Assembly (NCBI GenBank): GCA_039822005.1
Contig: JBCBMZ010000002.1
Coordinates: 124,001-188,000, forward strand
Direction: 5' to 3'
DNA length: 64,000 nt
DNA from: JBCBDX01 sp039822005
GTDB lineage: Bacteria; Pseudomonadota; Alphaproteobacteria; Rhizobiales; Rhizobiaceae
Shown here: one piece after another, positions 52,287 through 62,034 of the stretch
Layout of the letters: every line of letters starts with the position of its first letter
Position numbering within the stretch: position 1 is the stretch's first letter
Notes under the pieces: generated by a model
What the model was told of the DNA's origin: nothing
Databases searched by the model: none
What the model saw: the letters and a program-made list of their open reading frames with translations, nothing else
Program-made: the position numbers and the translations under genes

Positions 52287-53387
52287 ATGCGACGAACACT
52301 TACCACTATATTGCTTTTGGCTTTGGCAGCTTGCAGCGTCGAAGAGGAAACAGCGTCCGAACCGCCTGTTCGCGGGCTTAAAACCCATCTTGTGGAAAGC
52401 ACGGAGCAATCCACGATACGCCGATTTCCATCGGTGCTGGAGCCGCAGTCGCTCAACGCGCTGTCGTTCGAGGTCGGAGGCAAGCTGACCGAAGTGTCCT
52501 TGCAGGTGGGTCAGCGGGTCGTCAAAGGCGAGGATTTGGCGGCGATCGACCCGGAAGCGTTGGAGATCCAGATCGCCAATGCCGAAGCCGGTGTTCGCTC
52601 GGCTGAAGCTGCGTACCAGAACGCTGTCGATGCGCTCACACGGCAGGAAGAGCTTTTCCGAAGCGGGACGGTAACGCGCTCCACGTTGGAAGCTGCGCAA
52701 ACCGACGCATTGACCCGAAAAGCACAATTGGATCAGGCAGAGGCATCCCTTCAGACAGCCAGGGAAAATCTCGACAATTCAGTTCTTACTGCGCCCTTTG
52801 ACGGAATTATCAATTCCGTAGACGTGCAGAGCTTTGCGACCATTGCGGTGGGAACACCCATCTTGACGCTATATTCGCCCGACGAGTTCGAGGCCGATTT
52901 CAGCGCTAATTTTGAGACCATCAATCGGCTGGTTGTGGGCACGCCAGCACTGGTTCGCCTGGCAGATCGTCCCGACATCGTGTTGGGTTCAGTTGTCAGT
53001 GAACTGGGATCGCGTGCTGATGCGGTTTCCAGTTTTCCGGTCGTGGTTACCCTTAATGAGACAGACCCGATCCTGAAAGCTGGCATGTCGGTGGAAGTAG
53101 CCATCGAACTGCCAGTGGCGGCTGAACCCGGCTTCAAATTGCCGTTGACAGCCATAATTCAGGAAGGCCGGATCGTGCCCAACGAGACGCAAGGGGGTGT
53201 CGCGGAGGTTTTCGTGTTCGACGAAACTTCGTCAACCGTTCAGCGCCGTGAAGTAAAAATCGCCGGCGTGCGCGAGAACTCACTGATCGTCGTTGACGGT
53301 TTGGCAGCCGGTGATCGCGTCGCGTCGGCGGGCGTCTCCTTCCTGCGCGATGGTCAAGAAGTCAAACTGCTCAGCGATACGCAATAG
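52287..53387 (+). CDS. RND efflux periplasmic adaptor lipoprotein
   Basis: A 366-residue membrane-fusion protein. The lipobox LALAAC gives a lipidated Cys near residue 15. It has a barrel-sandwich hybrid (FEVGGKLTEVSLQVGQRVVK), a short coiled-coil hairpin (EAAYQNAVDALTRQEELF), NSVLTAPFDGIINSVDVQSF and the beta-barrel/MPD region to the C-terminus. It stops 2 nt before the permease gene. No TolC-like gene is adjacent. Confidence 0.93.
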   Translation: MRRTLTTILLLALAACSVEEETASEPPVRGLKTHLVESTEQSTIRRFPSVLEPQSLNALSFEVGGKLTEVSLQVGQRVVKGEDLAAIDPEALEIQIANAEAGVRSAEAAYQNAVDALTRQEELFRSGTVTRSTLEAAQTDALTRKAQLDQAEASLQTARENLDNSVLTAPFDGIINSVDVQSFATIAVGTPILTLYSPDEFEADFSANFETINRLVVGTPALVRLADRPDIVLGSVVSELGSRADAVSSFPVVVTLNETDPILKAGMSVEVAIELPVAAEPGFKLPLTAIIQEGRIVPNETQGGVAEVFVFDETSSTVQRREVKIAGVRENSLIVVDGLAAGDRVASAGVSFLRDGQEVKLLSDTQ

Positions 53388-53389
53388 CC

Positions 53390-56300
53390 ATGGAATTTCT
53401 CACGCGCTTTGGCCTGGAAAAGTCACGCCTGACAGTCCTTTTGATGCTCGGGCTGATGCTGCTTGGCACGATGACTTACCTTGAGCTGCCAAAACGGGAA
53501 AACCCGGCACTTACCATCCGCAATGTCATTGTGACCGCCAGTTTCGCGGGCATGTCGCCAGAACGTGTTGAAAATCTGATCGCCATACCTTTAGAACGCG
53601 CCGCGCGCGAGATTGCGGAAGTCGAAGACATTTCGACCTTGGTGCTGACGGGTCGAACCAAGCTGACGATCTCGGTTTTCAATTCCATTCCATCCAGCCA
53701 GTTGGAGGCCGTCTTTCAGGATATCCGCAACAAGATGGAGGATACCGCCAATGAACTGCCGTCCGGCACGCAAGGCCCCTTTGTTAACACCAACTTTGGT
53801 GATGTGGCGATTGCGACCATAGCGGTCACTGGCGAGGGATTTTCCCATGCCGAAATTTTCGATGCGGCGGATGAGTTGCGAACCAGTCTTTATACGCTCG
53901 ATGGCATCACAAAAGTATCGATCTTTGGCGAGCAGGAAGAGCGGATATGGTTGGAGATCGACAGCCGTCGTCTGGCGACCATCGGGGTTCAAATTTCGCA
54001 GTTGCTCGCCGATTTGCAGGCGCAAAATGTGATCTTGCCCGCAGGCCAGTTGGAGGCCTCCGGCACCTCGATCACGCTTGAAGCCAATGGCGATTTGGGG
54101 TCTGTGGAAGAGCTTGAAAATGTTCTGACCGCAGTGTCGGGCCTGAATGGTCTGGTTCGCTTGAAAGACATTCTCAATGTCCGGCGTGGCTATGTGGATC
54201 CGCCGGAAACCCCCATTTTCTATAATGGTGAAGAAGCACTGATTGTTGCCGTTGAAATGGCCGACGATCGCGATATTCAACAGATCGGGCGCGTTTTGCG
54301 CGCTGAAATTCAAAAGTTCGAAGCCAATCAGCCGATTGGTATCAGCTACAACATCTCGACCTTTCAAGAAACCAACGTGACGGTGGCTATCAACGATGCC
54401 CTGTCCAATGTCGCGCAAACCTTTGCCGTGGTGCTGTTGGTCATGCTTGTGTTCCTGGGCCTGCGCCCTGCCTTCATCATCGCCAGTATCGTCCCGTTCG
54501 CGGTGATGATCGCGCTGATGGGGATGGCGCAAATTGGCATCGATCTGGAACAGATTTCGATTGCTGCTGTGATTATCTCGTTGGGCCTGTTGGTGGACAA
54601 CGGGTTGGTCGTGGTCGAAGACATCGAGGCCCGTGTCAAGCAGGGCGTGCCGCCTCGTGAAGCGGCCATCGCCTGTGGCGGGCAGTTTTTCATACCTCTT
54701 GCCGTTGCCTCGATCACCACCGTGTCGGCGTTTATACCGATGTTGATCCTGGAGGGCACCGAAGGCGAATTTGCTTTCTCACTGGGTGCCGTTGTCGGTC
54801 TAATGTTGGCCGGTTCGTGGTTTGCTGCCCACTACATGTTGCCATTTCTCGCAGCCATGTTTCTGCGTCCCAAGGCAAAAGCCGAAACCCGCGAAGGCAT
54901 GTTTATCCGTGCCTATGGCGGATTGACGCGTATCCTTTTGCCATTCGGCGTTCCCATCGTGATTGTGTCCTACGTGTTGGTGGTCATGTCAGGCACCGTT
55001 TTCTCGCAACTGAAATCAGAGATGTTTCCGCTCAGCGAACGCACGGAATATCTGATTTATCTTGACTATCCCAAGGGGACATCGATTCGGGAAACTGAAG
55101 CTCAGACACATCAGGTTTTGGCCTGGCTTCAGGATGAAACGATCAATCCCGAAGTGCGCGACACAACTGCGTTCATCGGCGATGGTGGTCCGCGTTTTTA
55201 TCTGGCGCTTGATCCCGCCGAAAACGACCCGGCCGGGGCATTCATCCTCGTTAATACATTCGACTTTAACGGCGCGGTCACCGCTGCCGAACGGGCGCGT
55301 CGGCATCTTTTCGAAAACCAACCCTCAGCGCGGGCGCGGGTCACGCGCCTGTCCATGGGCGGCTCGGAATCCGGTATTGTGGAAGTGGAAATCACGGGCC
55401 CGGATGCTGACACGCTGCTATCTGCGGCCAAAAAGGTGGAGGGCGCTTTTGCCAGCGTCCCCGATGTGGTGCTGAACCAGAATGATTGGGGCAACAAGAC
55501 GCTGAAAATTGTGGTCGATATCGCGCAGGACAAAGCGCGTGAGCTCGGCGTCACATCCAGCGATATTTCCGATGTCATGGACACCTATTTTAGCGGCACG
55601 ACTTACTCGACCTTTAGGGAAGGATCAGACTCTATCCCCATTATCGCGCGGGCAGAGACGGGCTTTCGCGACAGCTTGGAAGATTTGGCCAACCTTTCCG
55701 TGCCAGCTGGCGGCCAACTGGCATCGCTAAATCAGCTGGCTACGTTCAGGCCAACGCTGGATTTCTCGCAGTTCCGACGGCTGAACCAGGTGCGACAAAT
55801 CACGATTTCCGGCAAGAGCGGCACACTAGCGGCAGCAGATGTTGAGGCAATGATTGCCCCAACTCTTGAGGCGCTGGATCTCGGCCCGGAATATCAGGTG
55901 ACGGTTGCCGGTGAGAGCGAACAAAGCTCGGAGGTGAATGCCAAACTGGGGGCAGGGCTCCCATTTGCCCTTGCGGTCATGCTGGCGGCCCTGGTGTTCC
56001 AGTTCAACTCGGCGCGCCGGGTGCTGCTCACCTTCATGACCATTCCGTTGATTATTGCGGGGGCGCCTCTGGCGCTGTTTTTGGCCGACCGACCCCTTTC
56101 TTTCTTTGCCATTTTGGGTCTGATTTCACTGATGGGCATCGTCATAAACAACGCAATCGTACTGATCGATCAGATCGATATCGAGCGCAAAACAGCCATG
56201 CTGGACGATGCGATTGTCACAGCCGCCAAGAAGCGTTTTACGCCGGTCATGCTGACGTCCCTGACAACTGTCCTCGGCCTGTTGCCCATGGCGCTGAATG

Positions 56301-56455
56301 GCGGCGCGCTTTTTGAACCGATGGCAACCTTGATGATCGGCGGGCTCTTGCTGGCTTCGCCGCTCACGCTGCTTTTCGTGCCGCCGGTATACAGGCTTCT
56401 ATTCATGCGGGCACGCAATGCACCGGTCGAGACCGCAAAACTGTCGGCTGCATGA
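53390..56455 (+). CDS. RND efflux permease (inner-membrane transporter)
   Basis: A 1021-residue RND permease. The N-terminus ARFG-type MEFLTRFGLEKSRLTVLLML, the porter loop PKRENPALTIRNVIVTASFA and PFAVMIALMGMAQIGIDLEQ with DNGLVVVEDIEARVKQG (the TM4 proton-relay region) are clear. The second half repeats the fold with LGLISLMGIVINNAIVLIDQ. It belongs to the HAE-1-like branch with shorter members that export small lipophilic compounds. Transcribed with its adaptor. Confidence 0.95.
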   Translation: MEFLTRFGLEKSRLTVLLMLGLMLLGTMTYLELPKRENPALTIRNVIVTASFAGMSPERVENLIAIPLERAAREIAEVEDISTLVLTGRTKLTISVFNSIPSSQLEAVFQDIRNKMEDTANELPSGTQGPFVNTNFGDVAIATIAVTGEGFSHAEIFDAADELRTSLYTLDGITKVSIFGEQEERIWLEIDSRRLATIGVQISQLLADLQAQNVILPAGQLEASGTSITLEANGDLGSVEELENVLTAVSGLNGLVRLKDILNVRRGYVDPPETPIFYNGEEALIVAVEMADDRDIQQIGRVLRAEIQKFEANQPIGISYNISTFQETNVTVAINDALSNVAQTFAVVLLVMLVFLGLRPAFIIASIVPFAVMIALMGMAQIGIDLEQISIAAVIISLGLLVDNGLVVVEDIEARVKQGVPPREAAIACGGQFFIPLAVASITTVSAFIPMLILEGTEGEFAFSLGAVVGLMLAGSWFAAHYMLPFLAAMFLRPKAKAETREGMFIRAYGGLTRILLPFGVPIVIVSYVLVVMSGTVFSQLKSEMFPLSERTEYLIYLDYPKGTSIRETEAQTHQVLAWLQDETINPEVRDTTAFIGDGGPRFYLALDPAENDPAGAFILVNTFDFNGAVTAAERARRHLFENQPSARARVTRLSMGGSESGIVEVEITGPDADTLLSAAKKVEGAFASVPDVVLNQNDWGNKTLKIVVDIAQDKARELGVTSSDISDVMDTYFSGTTYSTFREGSDSIPIIARAETGFRDSLEDLANLSVPAGGQLASLNQLATFRPTLDFSQFRRLNQVRQITISGKSGTLAAADVEAMIAPTLEALDLGPEYQVTVAGESEQSSEVNAKLGAGLPFALAVMLAALVFQFNSARRVLLTFMTIPLIIAGAPLALFLADRPLSFFAILGLISLMGIVINNAIVLIDQIDIERKTAMLDDAIVTAAKKRFTPVMLTSLTTVLGLLPMALNGGALFEPMATLMIGGLLLASPLTLLFVPPVYRLLFMRARNAPVETAKLSAA

Positions 56456-56480
56456 CCGCGTTGATGGGGCAGCGGTGATC

Positions 56481-57056
56481 ATGATCGCGGGCATCTTGTT
56501 GGCCGCCGGCGCATCCAGACGATTTGGCACACAAGACAAACTACTGCAGGTTGCGGCGGGTAGGCCGCTCGTTGAATACGCCGCCGATGCCATGCGGGCC
56601 GTGGAACTTGATGAGAAGATTGCGGTTGTTCGCACACCAGCGGTGGCAGCGCTATTGCCTGACTTTCAGTTGATCGATGTGTCGCAATCTGCGCCTCAAA
56701 TGGCGACCAGCCTCGGTGCGGGGATCATGCGGGCGGTTGAGCTTGGCGCACACAAGGCGTTGGTTCATCTCGGCGACATGCCTTTCGTTACAGAGCAAGT
56801 GCTGGTTGATGTCGCTGATCAATGCAGCGAACAGGCGCCGAGCGCGGCCCAAAGTAATGCGGGTTTTTCACCGCCAGCTTGCTTTCCCGCCGCGTATTTT
56901 CCCCAACTCATGACACTTAGTGGCGACACCGGTGCGCGACACCTTTTGCGACATTTGTCGCATGTTACGCCGGTTCGAGTTGCTGTTGATACCGTTGCCG
57001 ATATCGACTTGCCTAAAGAATTCAAATTGTTAGAAAAGCGCCTTACGCGGCGTTAG
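56481..57056 (+). CDS. MobA/MocA-like nucleotidyltransferase
   Basis: A 191-residue NTP-transferase. It starts MIAGILLAAGASRRFGTQDK (the LAAGxSxRxG loop), and has the metal-binding HLGDMPFV and the ending SGDTGARHLLR. This form is close to CTP:molybdopterin cytidylyltransferase MocA, needed by xanthine-dehydrogenase-type enzymes that carry the MCD cofactor. It lies 26 bp after the RND permease gene and convergently overlaps the membrane-protein gene by 14 nt; the Mo enzyme genes are just beyond. A GTG start at 56475 is an alternative. Confidence 0.82.
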   Translation: MIAGILLAAGASRRFGTQDKLLQVAAGRPLVEYAADAMRAVELDEKIAVVRTPAVAALLPDFQLIDVSQSAPQMATSLGAGIMRAVELGAHKALVHLGDMPFVTEQVLVDVADQCSEQAPSAAQSNAGFSPPACFPAAYFPQLMTLSGDTGARHLLRHLSHVTPVRVAVDTVADIDLPKEFKLLEKRLTRR

Positions 57057-57378
57057 TTTTCGGCCGCCCCGCCCAGATGGCGCCAAACAGTAGAACTGCG
57101 GCAATCATATGTACGATGAAAATCAGGCCGAAGATCCAGTAAGGCTCAAGCGGGGGAGCGACAAAACTGCCCAAAGCCACAGCTGAGGTCGCAAGCATGA
57201 TCATGAAGGCGATCCAGCGGCTGCCCCAAATTTGGGTGATCAGCGCCAAGGCGAGCAAACAATGGATCACTGCTCCAACCAGAAGAAAGCGGCTGTCGGA
57301 AGCAAAGCCGGATAGCGCCCAAAGTGCTACATGGAGCACGGCACTCAGCAAGATCAAAAAGATAGCATAACGCATCAT
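57043..57378 (-). CDS. Small membrane protein of the molybdenum hydroxylase operon
   Basis: A 111-residue protein with four membrane helices (FLILLSAVLHVALWALSGF, LLVGAVIHCLLALALITQI, AFMIMLATSAVALGSFV, YWIFGLIFIVHMIAAVLLFG). I recognise no family. The ATG at 57378 is one base after the cytochrome gene stop (57380), so it is the last gene of the operon. A membrane anchor for the enzyme or cytochrome is possible. Confidence 0.7.
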   Translation of the reverse strand: MMRYAIFLILLSAVLHVALWALSGFASDSRFLLVGAVIHCLLALALITQIWGSRWIAFMIMLATSAVALGSFVAPPLEPYWIFGLIFIVHMIAAVLLFGAIWAGRPKTNAA

Positions 57379-57379
57379 A

Positions 57380-58012
57380 TCACTCCGCTGGGCAGGGCAT
57401 GCCGGCAACACCCCAAGTGAGGATATCATCGACATGCTCTTGCAAGCTGTAGGGGGCCGGTTCACGCCCGCCGCCGGGGTTCCACGCCCAGTGCAAGATC
57501 AAGTCATGGTCAAGATGGGAAGCCAGCGCCAGCATGTCGCGATCACCGTTGCGTGCCGGGTCTCGCAATTGGGTGCAGATTTCGTTGGCGCTTTTGCCAA
57601 ACCACTCCGCCTCCAGGGGTGCCAATTGCCAAGTCATGGCCACTTGCGGTGCTGCATGCGGCATGTCGTTGAGCGTATCACGCACCCCATGACAGGTAGA
57701 GCACAGCAGGGTTTCGGCGCCGATACGGCTCTCGCCTGCGACGATGTTCATGCCGTGCGGGCGCGCGTTGCCATAGGATGGTCCGGACCACATGGGTCGA
57801 TGATCCGCGCCCACATGGCAGTTGCTGCAGCGCGGGTGCGAGGCCACTTCATAGATGCGGTCGAAGGCCGCCAGGCCTTCTTCTACAGTCGCAGCTTCCG
57901 GCGGTTCAATGGTGACGTTCTCGCCGGTTTCGCCCGCGCTATGAACCAGGGTTGTCGCCGCGATCGACAAGGCGAACGCAGCCAGTGTGGTGGCGAGTTT
58001 GTTTTTCATCAT
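57380..58012 (-). CDS. Diheme c-type cytochrome-like protein
   Basis: A 210-residue periplasmic protein with a Sec signal peptide (LATTLAAFALSIAATTLVHS) and two heme-binding motifs: CSNCH and CSTCH. HPRCSNCHVGADHRPMWSG, PHGMNIVAG and LLCSTCHGVRDTLNDMPHAA match the cytochrome annotated as an isoquinoline-1-oxidoreductase partner. GAGGCGGGA precedes the chosen ATG (58012). It likely accepts electrons from the Mo enzyme. Confidence 0.85.
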   Translation of the reverse strand: MMKNKLATTLAAFALSIAATTLVHSAGETGENVTIEPPEAATVEEGLAAFDRIYEVASHPRCSNCHVGADHRPMWSGPSYGNARPHGMNIVAGESRIGAETLLCSTCHGVRDTLNDMPHAAPQVAMTWQLAPLEAEWFGKSANEICTQLRDPARNGDRDMLALASHLDHDLILHWAWNPGGGREPAPYSLQEHVDDILTWGVAGMPCPAE

Positions 58013-58023
58013 GCTATCCCGCC

Positions 58024-60261
58024 TCAAACGAAGTCGACGAATTTGTTGTATGGAGTTTCACGCAAACGCTCGCCGGTCGCCGCAAAGATGGCGTTGCCGA
58101 GCGCAGGGAAGGCCGGTGGCGTCGGCGGCTCCCCGATACCTTTGATCGACGTGTTGTTCTCAAGCGTGCGAACATGAATTTCGGGGCATTGATAAAGCCT
58201 CATGCCTTCAGCTGCGTGATAGTTGGTTTGCTGGGCCATGCCGTCGCTGTACGTGATTTCGCTGTTCATCGCATGCCCGAGGCCCCAAATGACACCGCCC
58301 TGGATCAGGTTTTCGATGTTGACGGGGTCAATAACCGTTCCCGGATCGGCAACGACCCAAACATTGTGCAGTTTAATGCCGAGATCCGTTGGCTCCAACT
58401 CAACGATTTCGGCGACCGGAACGCCGAAAGTGTGCACCAGCGCGACGCCGACATACCGTCCTTGAGGACGCGTATTGCCCCAACCAGCCATTTCCGCGCA
58501 TGTCTCAAGAACGCGCTTGGAGACGGGATCATCGATCATGCGCAGCCGCTCTTCCACCTGATCGGCACCGGCGGCGTGGATCAATTCGTCGACAAAGGTT
58601 TCAATCAAAAAGCCGCCATAGGAGGCGCCCACGGCCCGCCAGCTTGATGTCGGCCCAATGTCAGGGACTGCGTATCCCCGCACGCGGAAATTTTCGACAT
58701 TGCCATAAGGTGCCGAGAAGATGCCGGCGACAATCTGGCTGTCCGGGCCACCCAGAGTTATCCCGGCTCTGCTCATCTGCGAGGCAACGATGGGCGCGCC
58801 AGCGACATCCATGTCGATGGCCGTCACTCTCCCGTTTGATACCGCACCGCGCGCGCGGGCGACGGCGAGATGACGTGGGAAATCCTGGACAAAGTCTTCC
58901 TCGCGCGTGAACGTCAGTTTAACCGGCGTTCCACGCATCTCGTTGGCAATTTCGGCAGCCAGTTTGATATTTTCAAACTCCAGACGGTGACCGAACGAAC
59001 CGCCAGAGTGCAGGTTGCGGAAGTTGATCTTTTCTTGCTCATGACCCGTTATCGCAGAGACAACGCCGCGCAACAGGGTCGGCATTTGGTGACCGGCGAT
59101 TATATCCACGGTCTCGTCGGTGACAGTGACAATGGCGTTCAGCGGCTCTAGCGGTTGGTGCGCGATGTAGGGCGCACGGTATTTGGCGGTTACCGGGCCA
59201 TCACCAATGGCGCTATCCACATCGCCATCATTGCGCCAGGTCGCCTGAAACCGCTCTTCTGTGAAAGAACCTTCGGCATTGGCCCAGTGTTCTTCCTGTT
59301 CCGCAGGATAAGGCGCAGGGCCCCATTCCACTTCCACAGCTTCCACTGCCTTGAACGCACGCCAGGTACTGTCGGCTGTGACCGCAACGCCGTTCGTTAC
59401 TTCCACGACCTGCCGCACACCCGGCATGTCTTGGGCTTGCGCGGTGTCATGGCTTAGCATCGGGCCGCGACGCGGGTTCGTGCGCACCGCCGCATGAACC
59501 ATGCCCGGCACGACCTGATCGATGCCGTAAATGGGCGCACCTGTAGATTTGTCGACAATGTCGCGACGTTCGGTTGGTTTGCCGATGTAGCGCCATTGGT
59601 CAGATGAACGAAGCGTCACATTTTGCACGGGGCGAATGCTGGCAGCCGCGGCCGCCAATTCCTGATATCTGACTTGCCTACCGTCGGGCAGGACGACTGC
59701 GCCGCTCTCGGTCTTCAAGTCGCCAACGGAGACACCATGGGTGTTCGCAGCCGCCTGCTTGAGGGTTTCGCGCGCAGAAGCGGCGGCAGTGCGTAGCTTG
59801 ATCCAACTGTCAGGAACCGATGTCGAGCCGCCGGTACCTTGCAGGCCAACCATCTTCAATGCCGGCGATAGCATGGCATGCAGCACCGTCGCAGGCAGCG
59901 GCATCAATGCGGCAAATATCTCAGCAGCTTCTTCGGCGAAAGCGCCATTATAGTAGGCCGCGGACGGGACGCCCGGCGATGTTTCGAACTGGTCAAGATC
60001 CAGATCGAGTTCTTCGGCCATCAAAACTGTCTGCATATGCTCCACACCCTGACCAATGTCAGCATGCGGTGTCATTAGCGTTATGTTTTCATCGTCGATC
60101 TTGACCCACGGATTGAAGGCGACAGCGCCTTCCGGCAGATCGTTCATCAGTGGATTGTCATGCGGGCGGGCAACGACATAGGTGCCAAAAATGGCTGCGC
60201 CACCGACGGCAGCGGTCCCAACGAGAAATGCGCGGCGTGTAATGGTCCCAAGTCTGCTCAT
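58024..60261 (-). CDS. Molybdopterin-binding oxidoreductase, isoquinoline 1-oxidoreductase beta-like
   Basis: A 745-residue large subunit of the xanthine-oxidase family. A twin-arginine signal is seen (TRRAFLVGTAAVGGAAIFGT), so it should be periplasmic. Conserved parts include TPHADIGQGVEHMQTVLMAE, LEPLNAIVTVTDETVDIIAG, GGSFGHRLEFENIKLAAEIA and the C-terminal GIGEPPTPPAFPALGNAIFA. The order 2Fe-2S, Mo subunit and cytochrome is that of the IorAB-like aldehyde or heterocycle oxidoreductases. The natural substrate is not predictable. Confidence 0.93.
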   Translation of the reverse strand: MSRLGTITRRAFLVGTAAVGGAAIFGTYVVARPHDNPLMNDLPEGAVAFNPWVKIDDENITLMTPHADIGQGVEHMQTVLMAEELDLDLDQFETSPGVPSAAYYNGAFAEEAAEIFAALMPLPATVLHAMLSPALKMVGLQGTGGSTSVPDSWIKLRTAAASARETLKQAAANTHGVSVGDLKTESGAVVLPDGRQVRYQELAAAAASIRPVQNVTLRSSDQWRYIGKPTERRDIVDKSTGAPIYGIDQVVPGMVHAAVRTNPRRGPMLSHDTAQAQDMPGVRQVVEVTNGVAVTADSTWRAFKAVEAVEVEWGPAPYPAEQEEHWANAEGSFTEERFQATWRNDGDVDSAIGDGPVTAKYRAPYIAHQPLEPLNAIVTVTDETVDIIAGHQMPTLLRGVVSAITGHEQEKINFRNLHSGGSFGHRLEFENIKLAAEIANEMRGTPVKLTFTREEDFVQDFPRHLAVARARGAVSNGRVTAIDMDVAGAPIVASQMSRAGITLGGPDSQIVAGIFSAPYGNVENFRVRGYAVPDIGPTSSWRAVGASYGGFLIETFVDELIHAAGADQVEERLRMIDDPVSKRVLETCAEMAGWGNTRPQGRYVGVALVHTFGVPVAEIVELEPTDLGIKLHNVWVVADPGTVIDPVNIENLIQGGVIWGLGHAMNSEITYSDGMAQQTNYHAAEGMRLYQCPEIHVRTLENNTSIKGIGEPPTPPAFPALGNAIFAATGERLRETPYNKFVDFV

Positions 60262-60264
60262 CGC

Positions 60265-60723
60265 TCAGGCTCCCATCTTTGTTTGTGCCAAGCGGATGGC
60301 GGCGCGAATGCGAGGATAGGTGCCACAGCGGCAAAGATTGCCGGACATGACCGCGTCAATTTTGTCATCCGATGGGTTCGGGTCATCTGCCAATAGTGAC
60401 GCGGCCTGCATGATTTGCCCGGACTGGCAAAAACCGCACTGCGCAACTTGTGTTTCGACCCACGCTTCTTGGACGGCGTGGAGGGCTTCGGGCTGACCGA
60501 GGCCTTCAATGGTCGTTACCTCAACGCCTTCAAGGCTGCCGATCGCTTGTTGGCACGACCGGACGGCAAATCCGTCAACATGTACTGTACACGCGCCGCA
60601 TTGGGCGATGCCGCAACCATATTTGGTACCCATGAGACCGAGTTGATCGCGCAAAACCCACAGGAGTGGCGTATCATATTCGGCGTCGACGTCGTGTTGC
60701 GTCCCATTGACGGTAAACTGCAT
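60265..60723 (-). CDS. 2Fe-2S small subunit of molybdenum hydroxylase
   Basis: A 152-residue iron-sulfur subunit (IorA/CoxS-like). The plant-type cluster is bound by CGIAQCGACTVHVDG plus CQQA, and the C-terminal cluster by CGFCQSGQIMQA and NLCRCGTYPRIRAAI. The ATG at 60723 has GGGAGC 8 bases upstream. It is 3 nt upstream of the Mo subunit start and the first gene of the operon. It passes electrons from the Mo centre to the cytochrome. Confidence 0.94.
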   Translation of the reverse strand: MQFTVNGTQHDVDAEYDTPLLWVLRDQLGLMGTKYGCGIAQCGACTVHVDGFAVRSCQQAIGSLEGVEVTTIEGLGQPEALHAVQEAWVETQVAQCGFCQSGQIMQAASLLADDPNPSDDKIDAVMSGNLCRCGTYPRIRAAIRLAQTKMGA

Positions 60724-60930
60724 CGCAAGTGCTCCCAAATTCGCACGTCAAATGTACATATCGGATCAATTTGTCAAGTCAATGACGGCGTGTGATTTTA
60801 TGCCATGGGCGCATTGGGGAGTGTGGCGCATTTGCTGTTGCGCTTCAGATTACGACACGCAAATGCGGCGTAATTGTGGGTGGACCCTGCCAAATATTTG
60901 GCCAGCTCCTCGTCAATATGACGATCGCCC

Positions 60931-60964
60931 AAACAAAAAAACCCGGCAGTTGCCTGCCGGGTTT
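60931..60964 (-). terminator. Rho-independent terminator of porin 1
   Basis: An 11-bp perfect stem AAACCCGGCAG/CTGCCGGGTTT with a 4-nt loop is followed, on the minus strand, by a T-rich tract (the complement of AAACAAAAAA at 60931-60940). It lies 25 bp after the porin stop at 60989. Confidence 0.85.
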
Positions 60965-60988
60965 AATCTTCAAATCTGACGGATCAGA

Positions 60989-62017
60989 TTAGAAAGAACG
61001 TGTGAATGTAACTTCTGCGTCTTCGAAGATGAACGCATCCGCACCTGTTTTACGGTCGGAGAAGTCAGCCTCAACAGCGATTGTGAAGCCGTCTACGATT
61101 TCGTATTCAGCGCCAACTTCGATCACGTAATCGTCATCGGAGCCGCCGCCTTGGTCGATACCCCAGTCTGCACCAGCAAAGACAGTCAGCTTGTCGTTGA
61201 CATCATAGTCCATGCCGAGGGCGAGCAACCACTCGTAACCTGAGTCGTATGCAGAGCCGAAGCTGCTTTGGTCAGAGTATTGAGCAGAAGCATCAATTGT
61301 GATTGGCCCGGAAGAGTAGATGAAGTGGACCTGACCGCCGAAGAAGGAGTCAGTGTCATCGTAAACAGCAGCTGCAGCAACTGTTATGTCACCGAACTCA
61401 GCGACAACCACACCGACGATAGCCGGAACCCAATCGACGTTACCGTCGTCTTCAAGTGCAACACCGAAAGAACCGTTGGCGAAGTCAACTGTGTAGCCGA
61501 TCAGACCTGTGTCCGGACCTTCAGCGTCAAGGTCAGAAGCACCGAGGCCGCCTGGGTAGAAGGAATCGGTGTAACCGATTGTCAGACCACCAAGCGTGAT
61601 GAAGGCTTCGTTCACGACAATGTCATCGTCAGAAAGCGTATCCGGTCCTTGGTCAACCGTGGTGTTGTTGCGACCATCTGTACCAAGCTGGATGGATGTT
61701 GTCAGATCACCATACTCGGTGTCGCGCCATGTGTTGAAGTCCAAAGAGATTTCGTACTCTTTTTCCCAACCTTCTTGGTCTTCTTCGCTTCCTTCGTACT
61801 CATCATTTTCGAAATATATGCCGTAGATCACTTCACCAGAAATCTGCAGGCAAGTTTCTGTGCCCGGGATGTAGAAGTATCCTGTGCCAGCTGCATCACA
61901 TACGCGAACGTATTCTACAGGCTCTGGCTCAGGGATGATGACAGCGTCAGCTGCACGTGCACCGGAAACAGCGATAAGTGCTGCACCGGAAGCGAGCAAA
62001 AGGCTCTTAAGTTTCAT
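60989..62017 (-). CDS. Porin, Omp2/RopA family
   Basis: A 342-residue outer-membrane porin of PF02530. The signal peptide is LLLASGAALIAVSGARA; the mature N-terminus ADAVIIPEPEPVEYVRVCDA then GYFYIPGTETCLQISGEVIY is the family hallmark with a paired-cysteine loop. The last residue is Phe (FTRSF), typical of outer-membrane barrels. GGAGG precedes ATG. Its first 170 coding bases are identical to the divergent porin gene at 62392. Confidence 0.95.
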   Translation of the reverse strand: MKLKSLLLASGAALIAVSGARAADAVIIPEPEPVEYVRVCDAAGTGYFYIPGTETCLQISGEVIYGIYFENDEYEGSEEDQEGWEKEYEISLDFNTWRDTEYGDLTTSIQLGTDGRNNTTVDQGPDTLSDDDIVVNEAFITLGGLTIGYTDSFYPGGLGASDLDAEGPDTGLIGYTVDFANGSFGVALEDDGNVDWVPAIVGVVVAEFGDITVAAAAVYDDTDSFFGGQVHFIYSSGPITIDASAQYSDQSSFGSAYDSGYEWLLALGMDYDVNDKLTVFAGADWGIDQGGGSDDDYVIEVGAEYEIVDGFTIAVEADFSDRKTGADAFIFEDAEVTFTRSF

Positions 62018-62034
62018 TGTTGACCTCCAGTCAA
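61823..62034. repeat. Arm 1 of a perfect 212-bp inverted repeat
   Basis: This is the reverse complement, base for base as read by eye, of 62375-62586. It covers the ribosome binding site, signal peptide and first 65 codons of porin 1. Confidence 0.85.

Noticed and set aside
53591..54532. Long minus-strand ORF of 313 codons
   Set aside because: Antisense to the RND permease, which is certain.
61268..62023. Plus-strand ORF of 251 codons
   Set aside because: Antisense to porin 1.
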